Shown here: positions 1-11,760 of the stretch, piece by piece
How the letters are laid out: each line of letters starts with the position of its first letter
Numbering within the stretch: position 1 is the stretch's first letter
Assembly: GCF_002443255.2 (NCBI RefSeq)
Contig: NW_019211455.1
Location: 45,533,072-45,597,071, forward strand
Length of the DNA: 64,000 bases
Source of the DNA: Varroa destructor
Lineage: Eukaryota; Arthropoda; Arachnida; Mesostigmata; Varroidae
Direction: 5' to 3'
The notes under the pieces: model-generated
The model's input: only the letters and a program-made list of their open reading frames with translations
Told to the model about the DNA's origin: nothing
Databases searched by the model: none
Position numbers and translations under genes: made by a program

Positions 1-3000
1 TATATATATGTATAGGGTGGACAGAAGTTTCATTACACCAAATAGGAGCAACTTGAATGCTACCGGTGTGAATTTTTGTTTAAGCGCGACCTGTTGCCTT
101 TGGCCTGTTTCTTAAGCCAATGTATATATTAGGACATGCACATATTCTGATGAACATTGTTCAGTATACAGCTCTGCACTAATAGATAACGGGTAATGGG
201 TTCGTAAGATCGCAGAATATTCGAACAGTTTTGCTTGCAGAAGCCTAATTATTTCGAGGTTTATGCTAGGTATCGCTGTCAGGCGGATGGGTCTCAGTGC
301 GAAACAAATGACGTTTACGCCCTGAAAGCGTACTACGAGCCTACCCGTGGTAGTTGGTGACAAGATACTCAAGTGGTCTATAAATATGATTAATTTCAGG
401 CCAGTAAGTGTAGTGCAGTCCAGAAATAATGGATATGGAAGAAATGGAATATTTGCAAACAATGCTTCCTGCCAGTACTTTTTTATTGCAAGACTGAGAT
501 TCAACTTTGTTCATACATTAAGCTAGATCTTCAATGTAAACCGAAAACACTACTTAATTCAACATTAGGACATTGGAGGAAGAGACCTCCTCGGGGCGAG
601 GGATCCCCAACTATCTCTCATTTCGAGCCCACGTTTGTCTAACTCATTGGGACAGGTGGTGGTAAATTTGAGTGCGTATTTTCCCGGCTAAATGACGATT
701 TGTCGAAAGTACAAATAGACCGAAAATGGTCCGAGCGGAATATGATATAGTCTGTATGTTTGCGTACAAACAAGAGATTACACAATAAAAGTAACTGATA
801 TAGTTCCAAACCATTAAATCTCGATGAGTCCAATAAACAGGGCCAACGAATAGGCTGAGTCCAAAGGTGACGCATAAACGTGCAACGTGAAATCGTTGAT
901 GGATATGGATTAGAATCGTGCAGACGCATTATTATATAAGATGGCGTTGACCAGCTTAGTCGTCGTCCTATGGGCACTTGTTAATACATTATCATTGATT
1001 CCACTTTTTCTTTGTTCTTGATATGACACTGTGTCCGAAAACGCCTTTGCTGTCTAGTTAAGCACATCTCGTTATTTAGTGGCGTCTGTCATGTTATGTA
1101 TATAATTAGTGGGGCCTAAAGCACCGTTTTGACCCGAAACGGAGAATATTTGCATATTGTGCTATTTTCAGAAGATCAAATATAAACAACATCAGAACAG
1201 ATACTGAGCAAACGAGCAACGTGACCGCATTGAAAAACCTAGTGAGATCTACAGCCACAAAGTTCTGAGCCTTTTATATTATTTTATTCAGTTGAACTAC
1301 AGTGCTCAGCTATAATTTACCACCGCTGTTGTTCTGACTTAGGAAAATCCTGTTGTCCATAGTTAACTGTTACTGTTTAATTAAAATTTTTTAATCGAAA
1401 TAAAAGTATTTGGGATGCCCGTTTCTGTGTGTTAGTTAGTGATCTATAACGCATTTTCATGGTTAGACTATAATTTTCGAAAATTTAGTACTTAGCTTAA
1501 TTTCGAAAATTAGTTGGTCAATCATCAGCGACGTACCACATGAATTGACTAACAGTTTGATACAGTCGGCGTTGTATTTAGTGGGGTAACAATCAAATAA
1601 AATTCATAACTAATTATGATAATTAATTAAATGTTCTAATTCAGTAATTTCCCTGACCCACAGTACACGTATGGTGTATAGCCGTAATGTCAAAGAAATT
1701 TATCAAAAGACAGTTAGTTGTCCTGTCCCTACGACGTAAATTTAATGATACATTAACTGTGTTTTTAATTATAAGATACATAAACTTAACTATAAAGCAT
1801 GTCTTTCCGAATTTCGGAAAAAAACAAGACCTGGGAAAATTAACATTCGGTATAAAGTGTATGCAATTGACTTTATGGAAAACGATCGTACCAGTGAATT
1901 CAGGGCGTGAGATCTTTAGTATTATAGCGACTATCAATGGACGTGCAGCGAAATAATGCTGTGGTCTTCATGGGCGTGAGCTTCAAAACGGCGCATATTT
2001 TCAGCTCTGGAAGAAAAATGTAGGGCTCTGAAGACACTATACATGTTCATGTACCTCACGATTGTGACACTTCGCAGCATTAAAATAGACATAGAATAAA
2101 AACGGGGCTTTTAGGTACGATTTTAATATAGAGGTATCAACACTCCGATGGTTTTCCCATCGTTTCTTACCCAAACTCTCCTCTCCGTTTATATTGTTTA
2201 TCTCAACCGACAATTCGGGTTTCGAGACACAACAAACTGGACTTGCGGCTCCCTCCTACGGACTTCTTTTATCGGCAGTCCCATTTCGGCAGATGCTGAG
2301 CGTCCCTCTGATCGTTTCCTGATGAAATAGATGTGATACTTCTTTTTCAGAGCACAACGACACATTTCGCATTGCATATTGCCTTCGACATTTTCGCATG
2401 CCGAGTTCTCATGAGAGCCACTCTGCTAGTGTTGACAAACTGTAACAGGAGCACTTTTATATTTTACAGACAGTGCTTGTTGTGCGCCTAGCTAGGCACA
2501 GCATGGCCTGTTTCGGCTTTAGAAGTCAGCCTTTATCGTGTCAAGGCCTATTTTGGATTCGTCATTAGCTTGTTTCTGTGTGTCTGCTCCGTATCTGAGT
2601 ACGTTCTTTTTTAATCCTACAATACACTAATCATAACTTTCGCCGAACTTCATCACTTACGAGAACTAATTACTCGAAAACCGACGCACCATCCTATTAA
2701 TTAACGTTGTCGAACAGTGAGCTCCATTGGACGCTTTTTGCTGACTAAAGCTATGCCCGGCTTTAAATGCTCAGTCGAGAAGACGTCACGCCGAAGACGC
2801 ATGCCACTCCTGCCCACAAAGTCATATTTGCTGTGCTGCTAACAGTATATTCTTATGTGAACCTAAACAATGCTGAAGCATTGTTGAGAGTACTCTATCG
2901 CAACGTTCTAAGCAATAGTAAATCTCAGACTAAATCCAAATCTCGATAGAATAACAGTGCCATCACCAACACGCTATCGACGACAAGCCCAAGTCATCAC

Positions 3001-3084
3001 AGAAAAGTTTCATAGAGCCGGTAATTTGCAGGTATACGCCGATACAAGTACAGGCGTTCCTACTGATTTTGTCGTTTTGGTTGT
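1..3084. other. AT-rich non-coding stretch, no gene seen
   Basis: I see no recognisable gene. Open frames on both strands stay below about 130 codons, are AT-driven and match no family I know. The first bases are a short TA-rich run. Around 2,335-2,352 a pyrimidine tract ends in CAG and is followed by about 48 open codons, but no start or donor site supports an exon. Confidence 0.5.
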
Positions 3085-3240
3085 GAAGTAGATAGCCACA
3101 GACAGATGCAACTCCGCGAAAGCTTCAGGTCGATGGCGGCCAGGAACGCGTTGGAGATATAAGGACCACTTCACCCAGCACTATGAAGTGCGCCGAATCA
3201 CGTTTTGGGCTACTATCGAACCTCTGGCTTATTTCCATTG
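3085..3240 (+). mobile_element. Decayed non-LTR retrotransposon (LINE), C-terminal end of the reverse-transcriptase ORF
   Basis: Three reading frames together resemble the conserved stretch near the C-terminus of many animal LINE ORF2 proteins, where a (G)ELREGxRSxGGQxxRYKDxLK-like motif is followed by a W about 15 residues later. Frame 1 gives QLRESFRS near 3,103-3,126. A second frame gives GGQER around 3,134-3,150. A third gives PGTRWRYKDHFTQHY from about 3,141, with FWATIE downstream where the family has TWExxA. Each switch implies a small indel, and the copy ends in stops. No upstream reverse-transcriptase core, 3' tail or target-site duplication could be recognised, so this is a short dead fragment. 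The exact clade (RTE, CR1, Jockey or other) cannot be told. The motif order is seen in the sequence; the family assignment comes from general knowledge of these proteins. Confidence 0.5.
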
Positions 3241-6200
3241 CGATTCCTTGATTAGTTGGACATACGGATAGCCCGTTTTGTGCGGTCCCCCTTATGTTTT
3301 TTAAGACACCCATTGAAAGTAAGAATACTTGTTAAAGTCGTTGTCATCGACAAAAAGACTATTTGTTCATAGTGAGGGATGGCATTTTACCGAAGACTCA
3401 ATCACAGATGAGTTCATCGGTATTATTTTTCTAGTTCACTTAATTAACTAGCTTTATTAACGTCTACATTGTTCTAATTAGCTTCTTGGGCATAGTAAGT
3501 TAAATTTTAGGTATGATAACGAGACGTTGTATATGATAGTTCCAAAATATTTCTCATCCATTTTGATGGAAAGCAGTCTAATTATAAAAGTATTGAATAG
3601 AATGATAAGAATAGAATGTGTGATGAGTTCATATTTAAGCACTTCACACGTTGTCCCTATGATGGCTTGCAAAACTTCATTGAGTGACCTTTTTTGGAAC
3701 AAATTTTACCTGTGTGAGAAATCGTTATCGCTGGCAGAAAAAATGTCGATCGATACGTGTAAATGCAGTATGGTTACCCTAGTTCTTTGATTTGATGATT
3801 TGACGTCCAGTCAACTACGACGAGGAAATATCCAACGACTCACAGAGACTTCGTATTTGAAATGACAGCTCCAATGCCGCGGCTGTTTGGCCTTAAGCTT
3901 TTCGAAAGCATCTCTCGGCATACGTTTCTCGAATACATTACGTGTAGCTGACTTTGTGGATCACACCCATGCCCAACAAAGGACCTTGTAGGCACGAAAA
4001 ACTCTATCGTTTCATCTATTGCTATATCTATCTGTTGCTAGATGTTAACAAAGCATCAGACTCCATAAAATGCAGCACATCTTACTCGGTAAATAGTACC
4101 ATGTAGTACCGTGTATGATACCTTATTTCCTTTTAAAACCCAACCCAAAAAAGTAACTTGGGAATATTTTTTGGCTAGTCGAACTATTCGAAGTGGCTTC
4201 CGCTTAGAGCCGAACTCGTTATGCGGGACAATTCTCTCAAGTGATAAACTTCCGCAAAACAAATCGCTATTCTATGCACTAAAGACGATGATTAGACCCA
4301 GTCGACCCACACTTGTCATGTACGCGAGCCATTTTTTTTCTCTTCGCTGAGCCTCTTACTGTAGAAACTCCACAGTCAGCAACCTATATACGGATAGGTA
4401 TTCATCGCACAAGTATTCATCTCGGCACGATGCGGATTCGGTGTTGGTGCTTGAACGAATCACTGTCTAGCATCGCAAACGGTGAATGAAGATGGAAGTG
4501 GATTCTAGTGTGGCTGGCTTGTTTTCTCGATAGTGAAACTGCGAATCCGTTGATCCACGAAAAGCTACGCTACCTGGGGATTAGGAGGCGGACTGATCTA
4601 GTTTCTTACAGACGGGGTTTGATGTGACGAAGCTACACGGCAGCTAGCACCAGCATGGCCGACATCAATGAGACAGTCCCAACCGATGGGATATCTTCAC
4701 GGATAAAACGCAGCGGCACGAACCCTTTCGTAGAGAAAAGCTTTGCCAGAACGGATTTAGATTCAGGTTGGATCCTAAGGGCTGTCGCATCTCGGATCCC
4801 TAACACTAAAAAATTAGGCTGGGGGACAACCCAAACAACGGTACGAATCACATGTGAACGGATTCGGAGCCAGTGGAATAGTAGTGGCATTCGGGGAGCG
4901 TTGATGCGATAAAAGTGGCGGCAGGTCGCGCTCTTCTTTGTTGTGAAAATTACCAAGAAGAATACAGCCAAAAAGGGGAAACACAATTTTAACTGTCACT
5001 AATAGTTCTGATGATTGTGATGATTTTGATGAAGGATTTTAAATTAAATAAAACCTATCCACTCAGCATAGAACGACGGTGATCCAATCCTGCCCACGAA
5101 CCGTTGGAGTGCTTTGCAGCTTCTTCTGACGCATTCGTTACCGCTACTTCCCGGCAATTTTCACCTGTCCCTGTCTAGGAAAAACCCCCACAAATGCACG
5201 TGCTCATCCTAGCTCATCAAATCAGACCTTTTCTAAAGTTTCCTCTCTTTAGCCCAACTCATGGCCTCGAACACGCGCGATCTCCGCGAATCTTCATGTC
5301 CAAGGATCTGATGGGCGCCTGATGTATGGGTTTCCGAAGTTTTCCTCTAGGGGTCTTTTTCAAACGGGTCGGAAATGTTGATTTTGCCCCCTAGTTCTCC
5401 TTTCATCCATGGGGCAATGATATGCTGCGCGAGCTATGGATACGGCGAAAACTGCGAAGCCGGATTAGTTGTATACCTACTTTTATGTGTGCAAGTCTGG
5501 AAAAGAAAATGCTTTATTTTTTCTTGTTCGTGATGTCGCTTGGTTACGCATCCGATTGTCACTCTAAGACACATGTGAAGGTCGACGAGCACTCGGGCTC
5601 CCGCTGATGTTACCTGGCTTATAAAAATTTTCCATTACTGATTTTTTAGTATGCCTATTGCCAGATATAGCTGATACGCACGAAGTATCGAAAGCCTGCC
5701 AGCTCAGCGAAGGGGTTTGGTCGAGGTGCATCCCGACTTTACCTACCAAAATTAGCTAATGAGACAACGTGTTTGTGAAATATCCAGTATACTTGAATCT
5801 AAGGCAGGTGTCAGCGTCCTGCCTGGTGGTACAGATATGGTAAGAAGCTGATTTTGTGAAATGTTGGCATGCGTCTGTGTCTTTAGCTGACAATTTTAGA
5901 GGGCTTTGACGGTCGTCTTGCGATTTTTACCCCCAAGTTGGGCTAAATTGCCAAACTAAATGAGTTTTTCTACATTTTAGTTCTGTTTCTTCTTAGTAAT
6001 GTAATACACCTTAGGTACTAACTTGTATCGTTGATACGTATATGTATACAGAGCTTTTAAGCTCTAGAACCTTGGCTGAATAGAATCAGTCGCATGCCTT
6101 TATAAACGTCCTACAATTTGGTAGCAACAGGAGATAGAATAGAACATTTTAAGTAATACACACGATATAGATTAGAGGTACACTTTGCCGGGTAGGGACG

Positions 6201-8213
6201 ATTTGCCTTCGGACGATTTAGGGAGGACTCGACAAGTAGTTTGTATTTTGTATGGCTGTGTCCAAATAGCTCAAGATGATGAGGAAAGAAGGTACAAAAT
6301 AGTTCCCGGTTTAAGTGCGCTAAATTCGATCGGGATAGTCCATCTAACACGCTTTCCCTTTTAAAGCATATTTGCAAGAAAAAACATTCGAGTCCTGACA
6401 CAATTCGTCTGCTTTGACAAAGAAACTAGTTATTGAAGACACTATGCTGTTTGCAATATACGCTAGATCTGACGTTGAGTTTTACCAAAAATCTCTGCTA
6501 AGAAAAAGGTATAATATATTATACTGATAATTAATTAATTGACCTATGGTAAAAGTTGGTATCTTTGTTGCTTTCATTATGATCATAATTATCCAAGCAG
6601 TGGTATAGTTTATCTAGCAACTAACAAACACGTTGAACTATCAATTGTAGTTAACTATAAAAATGGCCTACCTATTTGGTGTTATTTGTAAAAAAGTCAT
6701 ACCACCAATGACAGGTCAACGGGTATCTCATCTCTCGAATTATATCATATTATTCAAACAACAAATAATCGTGGCATAAACACTGTTCCACGGTAGTCCA
6801 GCTCATAACCAGATTCTCAATTGTTTGCCCTCTACGTACTAAAGCACAGATCATAATACCTAGAAATTTTTTTACCGAGCAAGGCATGTTTGTAGATACA
6901 CTGATGTAACAACTTTTAAATGTTCTGTAGCTAGAAAGTCCTCGTCCATCACTTTGAGACGAAATGAAGATCTACTTAAGAGGGATTTATCAAACTTTGA
7001 TCATTCTCTAAAACTTGAACGACGATAAAAATTCATCTAGATAAGCAAACGATTTGCAATGATAAGCTAGCATTTTTTTGGCGATGCATCCTTCGTTGCA
7101 TGGCGTTTCGATGGCGAAAGTTCGTTGGGGAAGAGGCACAACATTTCTTCTAAACAGCACTCGAATAAATTTCGAAAATGCAGACGAAGTAAGCCTTGTG
7201 GTACGAGGTAACGACAGCACAATTGGGTTACCATTGTTGTATCGTAGGTTGGTATTTAGCATCGTACTTAAGGAGGCGATCGACTAATGATGAGTGTTCA
7301 GTATCTGATTACTGTAACGTTAGTCTCAATTAAAGCTATCAGTAATCTACATATCCGTACTAGTTCTCATCTAATCTAGGGCATAGCTTTCACTAATGCG
7401 TACGGTCAGGATAATCAAATTGCGATTCCGTTAGCAATTCAATTCATTTGTGATGTACTTCCTAGGGATGGCGTCAGGTATTTTAACATCAATTTGTAGA
7501 AAGCACACATACATACCTTTCCAAAAATGGGTTACGATACGAAAGATCTTAAAATACTGATCAGGAACTGATATCAGGTAAGGCGGGTAGAATAATATTA
7601 CAGTTGCAATAAAAATTTCAGTGAGGCGCGAAATTTAAATCCGAAACGCCTCTGCAATATGTTCCATTGTGGTGCATCACTTTAACGCGCAGACTATTTA
7701 CTGATTAAACAATACGGACTCTATTTAGAATCAGAACACAAGAAAATTCAACATACAACAAATAGTGTCTTTTGATCTAATCGAACGTTTCCTCTATCTT
7801 ATCACTATCAAAAGGGTACATCTGATTTGAAGATGTATTTGATGGTTTCTTTTCTTGATTTCCATTGTACTGTTCAAATTGCCGACCTTATGGAACCCAT
7901 TCGTACACGGATCGTAGGAACACGATAATTTCATAAAATATGCACTTAAACTTACTATACGTTTTCGTCGTCGATCAGGACTTGACTATTAGTAATGCAT
8001 GATATCTTTCGAAGGTAATATTACCTGGGTGACTCTATTTCGGGATCGATACTGTATGGTAATAGAAATAGCTAGCTCATTTTCAGAAAATCACGGGGAG
8101 TCAGTTACCAGTGAAGTTTCGTAGAATTAAGTTTATTCCCGATCAGCAAGACTGATTCAGCTTGTGGGCGATTGAAAATCCTGATGCCCAACTCTTATTA
8201 GTTTTCGAGACTA
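3241..8213. other. AT-rich non-coding stretch, no assigned gene
   Basis: Apart from the small ORF at 4,655 (listed separately) I recognise nothing coding here. The stretch 5,990-8,210 is particularly AT-rich with frequent stops in all frames. A 16-nt imperfect palindrome near 6,050 (AGAGCTTTTAAGCTCT) is within chance expectation. Confidence 0.5.
4655..4912 (+). CDS. Unrecognised small ORF with a good translation-start context
   Basis: This 85-codon frame begins with an ATG in a near-ideal eukaryotic context (A at -3, G at +4). It sits in a locally GC-richer segment inside AT-rich DNA. The predicted product begins MADINETVPTDG, is mixed-charge and basic towards the C-terminus, and shows no signal peptide, membrane segment or familiar domain. 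A 117-codon frame overlaps it on the opposite strand, so at least one of the two is a shadow. The length is within what chance gives in 64 kb. I list it only because of the start context; no function is proposed. Confidence 0.15.
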   Translation: MADINETVPTDGISSRIKRSGTNPFVEKSFARTDLDSGWILRAVASRIPNTKKLGWGTTQTTVRITCERIRSQWNSSGIRGALMR

Positions 8214-8621
8214 ATGATTATACAGTTGAGAGTCGATCGTAGGAAAACCCATAAGTCTCTATTAATGAATAATAGTTACATTCACCCGCTTATTCCTAGA
8301 GTTATCATGCCGATCCGTTTAGAAATTCAGATGAAAGTTGTTGGTCTACTGACCATTGGGTTGTCCGACATACGAACGGGTCAATGTCTAAAGCGTACCT
8401 ACCTACAGCAGTTGTTAGTTTATAACTTAGATTTTGCATTATTATTATTATTATCAGTTAGAGTAAGCTTTGATTTACTAGCTCATCCCTACTACACATC
8501 CCCCATACTAGATCACCCCAGGGGCTGTTTCAGGACCGTAATTATATTAGGTATGTGTGCTGGAAGTGTGTCCACTAAAATGTCACATGGCAGTTGTACA
8601 TTGGAGTTTTTTTTCATATAG
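8214..8621 (+). CDS. Unrecognised ORF, probably spurious
   Basis: A 135-codon frame starts with ATG (C at -3, weak context). Part of the predicted chain, LDFALLLLLSVRVS, is hydrophobic only because it translates a TTA microsatellite at 8,438-8,454. A good donor-like site (TTAG|GTATGT) lies inside at about 8,551, so a spliced use is possible. No domain is recognised. I regard the frame as more likely chance than gene. Confidence 0.1.
   Translation: MIIQLRVDRRKTHKSLLMNNSYIHPLIPRVIMPIRLEIQMKVVGLLTIGLSDIRTGQCLKRTYLQQLLVYNLDFALLLLLSVRVSFDLLAHPYYTSPILDHPRGCFRTVIILGMCAGSVSTKMSHGSCTLEFFFI
8438..8454. repeat. (ATT)n microsatellite
   Basis: About five and a half copies of ATT/TTA in a row. It falls within an open frame and accounts for its leucine run. 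Confidence 0.85.
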
Positions 8622-8794
8622 ATCTTACACTTTTATCTGGAACGTACGTACGGCGCCATGGTTTAACTAGAAGGATCCTTACAATCAATTTGTAATCCTT
8701 TTCGTAAATCTACGCTCTTTCATTTACATACAGAATGTTCTAAAAATGTAGAGTGTACCATTCCGGCCAATATTCTACCGACCACGGTTATTGA

Positions 8795-9235
8795 TTCATA
8801 AACTTCAATAAACTTTTGTTGGGTGTTGCTCAATCACGGCTTTTAGCCTTCCAGTTTCGTCGATTTTCTGGCATAGAGCTTTATCTTTAAAGTTTTCCAC
8901 AGAAAAAAAAGTTTACTGGTGTCAGGTCCAGGGAACGGGCAGGGTATTTCATAGGACACCTTCGTCCAATCAGTTTGTTCCTCCTGTTGGTAGTAGAATT
9001 CGCGATTTTGACAAAGGTCCTTCCAAATGCGTAGCAAAACAGATTCTTGCAGTAAATTGGCACCAGTCACATGTATGTTAGAAATAAATGGTTCAATTAT
9101 TCCTTGGTATGACAGAATCTTCTCTCTGCCTCCGAGCGACATTGTCGTTGTGCTTGTACCACATTTTCATACCTCCAACAACATTTGAAAATGTTGCGTC
9201 AGTCGTGATCCACGTAATATTTTTAACTAATCACA
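8795..9235 (-). mobile_element. Decayed mariner-like (IS630/Tc1-mariner superfamily) transposase remnant
   Basis: Read on the minus strand, the segment keeps landmarks of the catalytic half of a mariner-type transposase in the right order. TTDATFSN (about 9,180-9,205) corresponds to the family's DEATF box with the first catalytic Asp. FYYQQEEQTDW (about 8,970-9,005) corresponds to the QQDGAPxHW box with the second Asp; here Asp is replaced by Glu and the segment between this box and the next is shortened by roughly 15-20 residues. PFPGPDTSKLFFLW (about 8,905-8,945) corresponds to the SPDLTPLDFFLWG box. NFKDKALCQK, in another frame, follows as the usual LKDKVY tail. Several frameshifts and stops separate the boxes, so no functional enzyme is encoded. 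The helix-turn-helix half and terminal inverted repeats are not recognisable. Confidence 0.6.
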
Positions 9236-10700
9236 CTGGGAAAAGAGGGAACAAGCGCGGAGTTTGAAGTTTGAAGCAGCCTCGATGGATTTCGTAAAGT
9301 CTAATTGCATAATATAGTTCGCAGGCTGCGGGGCACCGGTGCAACACGGTAGGACGTTTTCTCCTATGTGTAATATGTGTAAGACTCTTCATTATGTATC
9401 AATTCCAATTGTCCTTATTCGACAGCATAATGCGTCTCTATCTTCGACCCATTCGCCTGTGTACGCATAGCGGATCATCGAGCCTATTAGATAGATTATT
9501 AGTATAGCACTTTCATCATATTCGATTGCACACCCGGTTTGTCGGATTGATGACTTAGTGTTATGGCTTTTTGATCGGACTGAGGTTGTGCATTGCTTAT
9601 GTCTTCTATCTAATTCCTGACCATCCGCTATAATGTCGAGATCCTCATTTATCTCTTCTCATGTCCGCTCCTAACTGTCCCCTGATGAAGCAATTTATCA
9701 ACAATTAAGAATCAATATAGTCAACAAGTAACCTCAGCTGACTTCATCTCCTAATAGAGGAGCGATTTCTCCTTACAAACATTCGCCCGAATAATTGATT
9801 TTGGCCGAAGTGATCAGGTCAAACTAGTACCGCGAGTCTCAATCGAATAGCCGCTTATATTCTGTGGTACCTAGCTAGACGATGTGAAACGGTGGCGACG
9901 CCTGGTGCCCGCCAACCTAGCACGGTGCTCACAATTCACTGGTGCTCCCCACAGTCAACAACGAACGTAACCAGGAAATGTCGGATGCAGCCGCGAGCGT
10001 GGTCTCGCAATAAATCAGCAACGAAGTATTGATTCTTGTTGTGATGTTGATAAAGACTAGATGATTTTTCAATTCTTTATATGTCTCTTATGCACAGGAT
10101 GAGAGATACGCTCTCAAGTGTGATGGTTTTCTTGTCTAATCTTGAACGTGATTTATACATGCAATAGACAGATAAATTTGTCTAACTCAGGATACGTTGC
10201 CTATGGCAAAAGAAAATACTCATTAAATTTAGTGACAAAAAAAGTGTCCAATTTTAGTGAGGGCTAATACCTTTCTAAGCGAAAATTTTCGCTGAACACC
10301 ATTAGTATTTATGTTTATAGTGGCTGACCAGTTTGAAAATACGACAAATAGTGACTGTTATGGTTTTTATTTGGCTACAGTTATGCGGGTATCACACACG
10401 GATATAAAGAACTGGAATGCCTTAAAGGACCACAAGGCCAACTGCAGCTTGAACCTGAACTCTCACAGGGGGCCACCACAGCGTGAAGTTATGAGTGTAC
10501 TCTCAACCGCGAATTCAAGCAGCATTTGCCACTCGACAAAGAAAAATAATTTATTAACAAAATACCTGTAATATTAAAAACGTGAACGCTCCAAATTAGT
10601 GAGTTATTCTATTCGATATCAAATTCCTCCATTATACCATTATATAAATGCTGCATCTACTAACTTGCGATCCCAATTCATTTTGGAAAGAAGTCGTGTA
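9236..10700. other. Non-coding stretch next to the mariner remnant
   Basis: The 5' half of the transposase gene would be expected just above 9,235, but I cannot recognise it. A 72-codon frame without ATG near 9,813-10,031 is within chance expectation. Nothing else is identifiable. Confidence 0.45.
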
Positions 10701-10719
10701 GCGAAGGGCCACCATCCAT

Positions 10720-10800
10720 GCCCGTGTGGTCTAGCGGTTCCCCAAGGTCTGACAAGTGCCGGATGCTCTCTCAAGCGCTCGTTTAGAGAGTTCGACATTG
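10720..10800 (+). repeat. tRNA-like sequence, possible tRNA-derived SINE head or tRNA pseudogene
   Basis: The eleven bases at 10,727-10,737 (TGGTCTAGCGG) fit the RNA polymerase III A-box consensus exactly. About 53 bases further on, GTTCGACAT at 10,790-10,798 matches the B-box core at eight of nine positions. Between them a weak five-pair stem (GTCTG with CGGAT) stands where an anticodon stem would be. The 3' acceptor strand that should pair with GCCCGTG is absent, so this is not an intact tRNA gene. A tRNA-derived SINE fits, but no second copy is visible in the window. Confidence 0.3.
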
Positions 10801-11760
10801 TGTGAGGTAGCTGCTCTCGAGAGAACCTGGTTTAAAGGCTGTCATCGTTGTGGAACGTAAGGGCGTCATCCAAGGTTGGACTCGTTTTTCCCCTCCATCA
10901 CCTGACTTGCTCTGAACAAAAAGGCAAGTTCCACCAGCCGTCACCGACCTTGTGATTGCTGACAGCCAGGGATACACGGGGCTCAAAGAGCAGCTCGGAA
11001 AGGTTTTCTAGCGAAATGGCCTATCGGGGCTTCAGGTACTGCTTGGAATGCGATGGTCCATGGACATATGGTGATCGACTTACGACGTCATGAACCCTTG
11101 TCACTACCTCCAATACAGCCTAAAGAAGGTCATAAACGAGGGGTCGCATTAGCTCTGAGGCCGCTCATTAGCCTCTGCCCTGGAACCCGACCCCAGACCG
11201 GTGCCGAAACAGCCAAAATATGATGGATCTCTGCTACAAGAAAGTGTCAGCCAATATCTGCTTGTCTATTTTCGCCATGGTCTTCTCTATCGTAGAAACG
11301 GGCGTGACGGTGAAACAGCACAACGAACGGAATGCTTTTTTCTAATGAGTTTAGCCTGTTTCTAGGTAGCCAAACCTTACCAGTCTTTCTCTGTTCTCCT
11401 TCCACTTTTCAGCCTGTCTATCCTTTGTGTGGCTAACGGAGACCTCCGTTCATCGGCCCTTGAGGCAGCTGATCGTTAGTCCTGTGACACCAACGTCGTG
11501 CGCCCGTTTCCTTTGTGCTCAAGCTCATGTTTAACCGAAACCGCCTCACTGCCCACTTTTCGCTACTTGCTGCACTAAAGCTAATCGTAGCCTTATAATA
11601 AACAGTGGAGCTGGGCTTGCCATCGCCATAAGTTTGTCTGCAGAAGAGATAACGCGAACACAAACGCGCGGTTCCAAGTGCAAGCAGGGTAAACGTGGAG
11701 CGACTCTGGGATAAGCAAACGCTTAGAAGCCGAACAAGAGACCACCTATCAAGTGCATGG
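10801..11760. other. Locally GC-richer segment, nature unclear
   Basis: This segment follows the tRNA-like element and is distinctly richer in GC than its flanks. One plus-strand frame (about 10,840-11,155) has long open runs interrupted by four stops. A strong acceptor-like site (cttccacttttcag) ends at about 11,412. No protein family is recognised. It could be the body of a repeat or an old exon. Confidence 0.25.
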
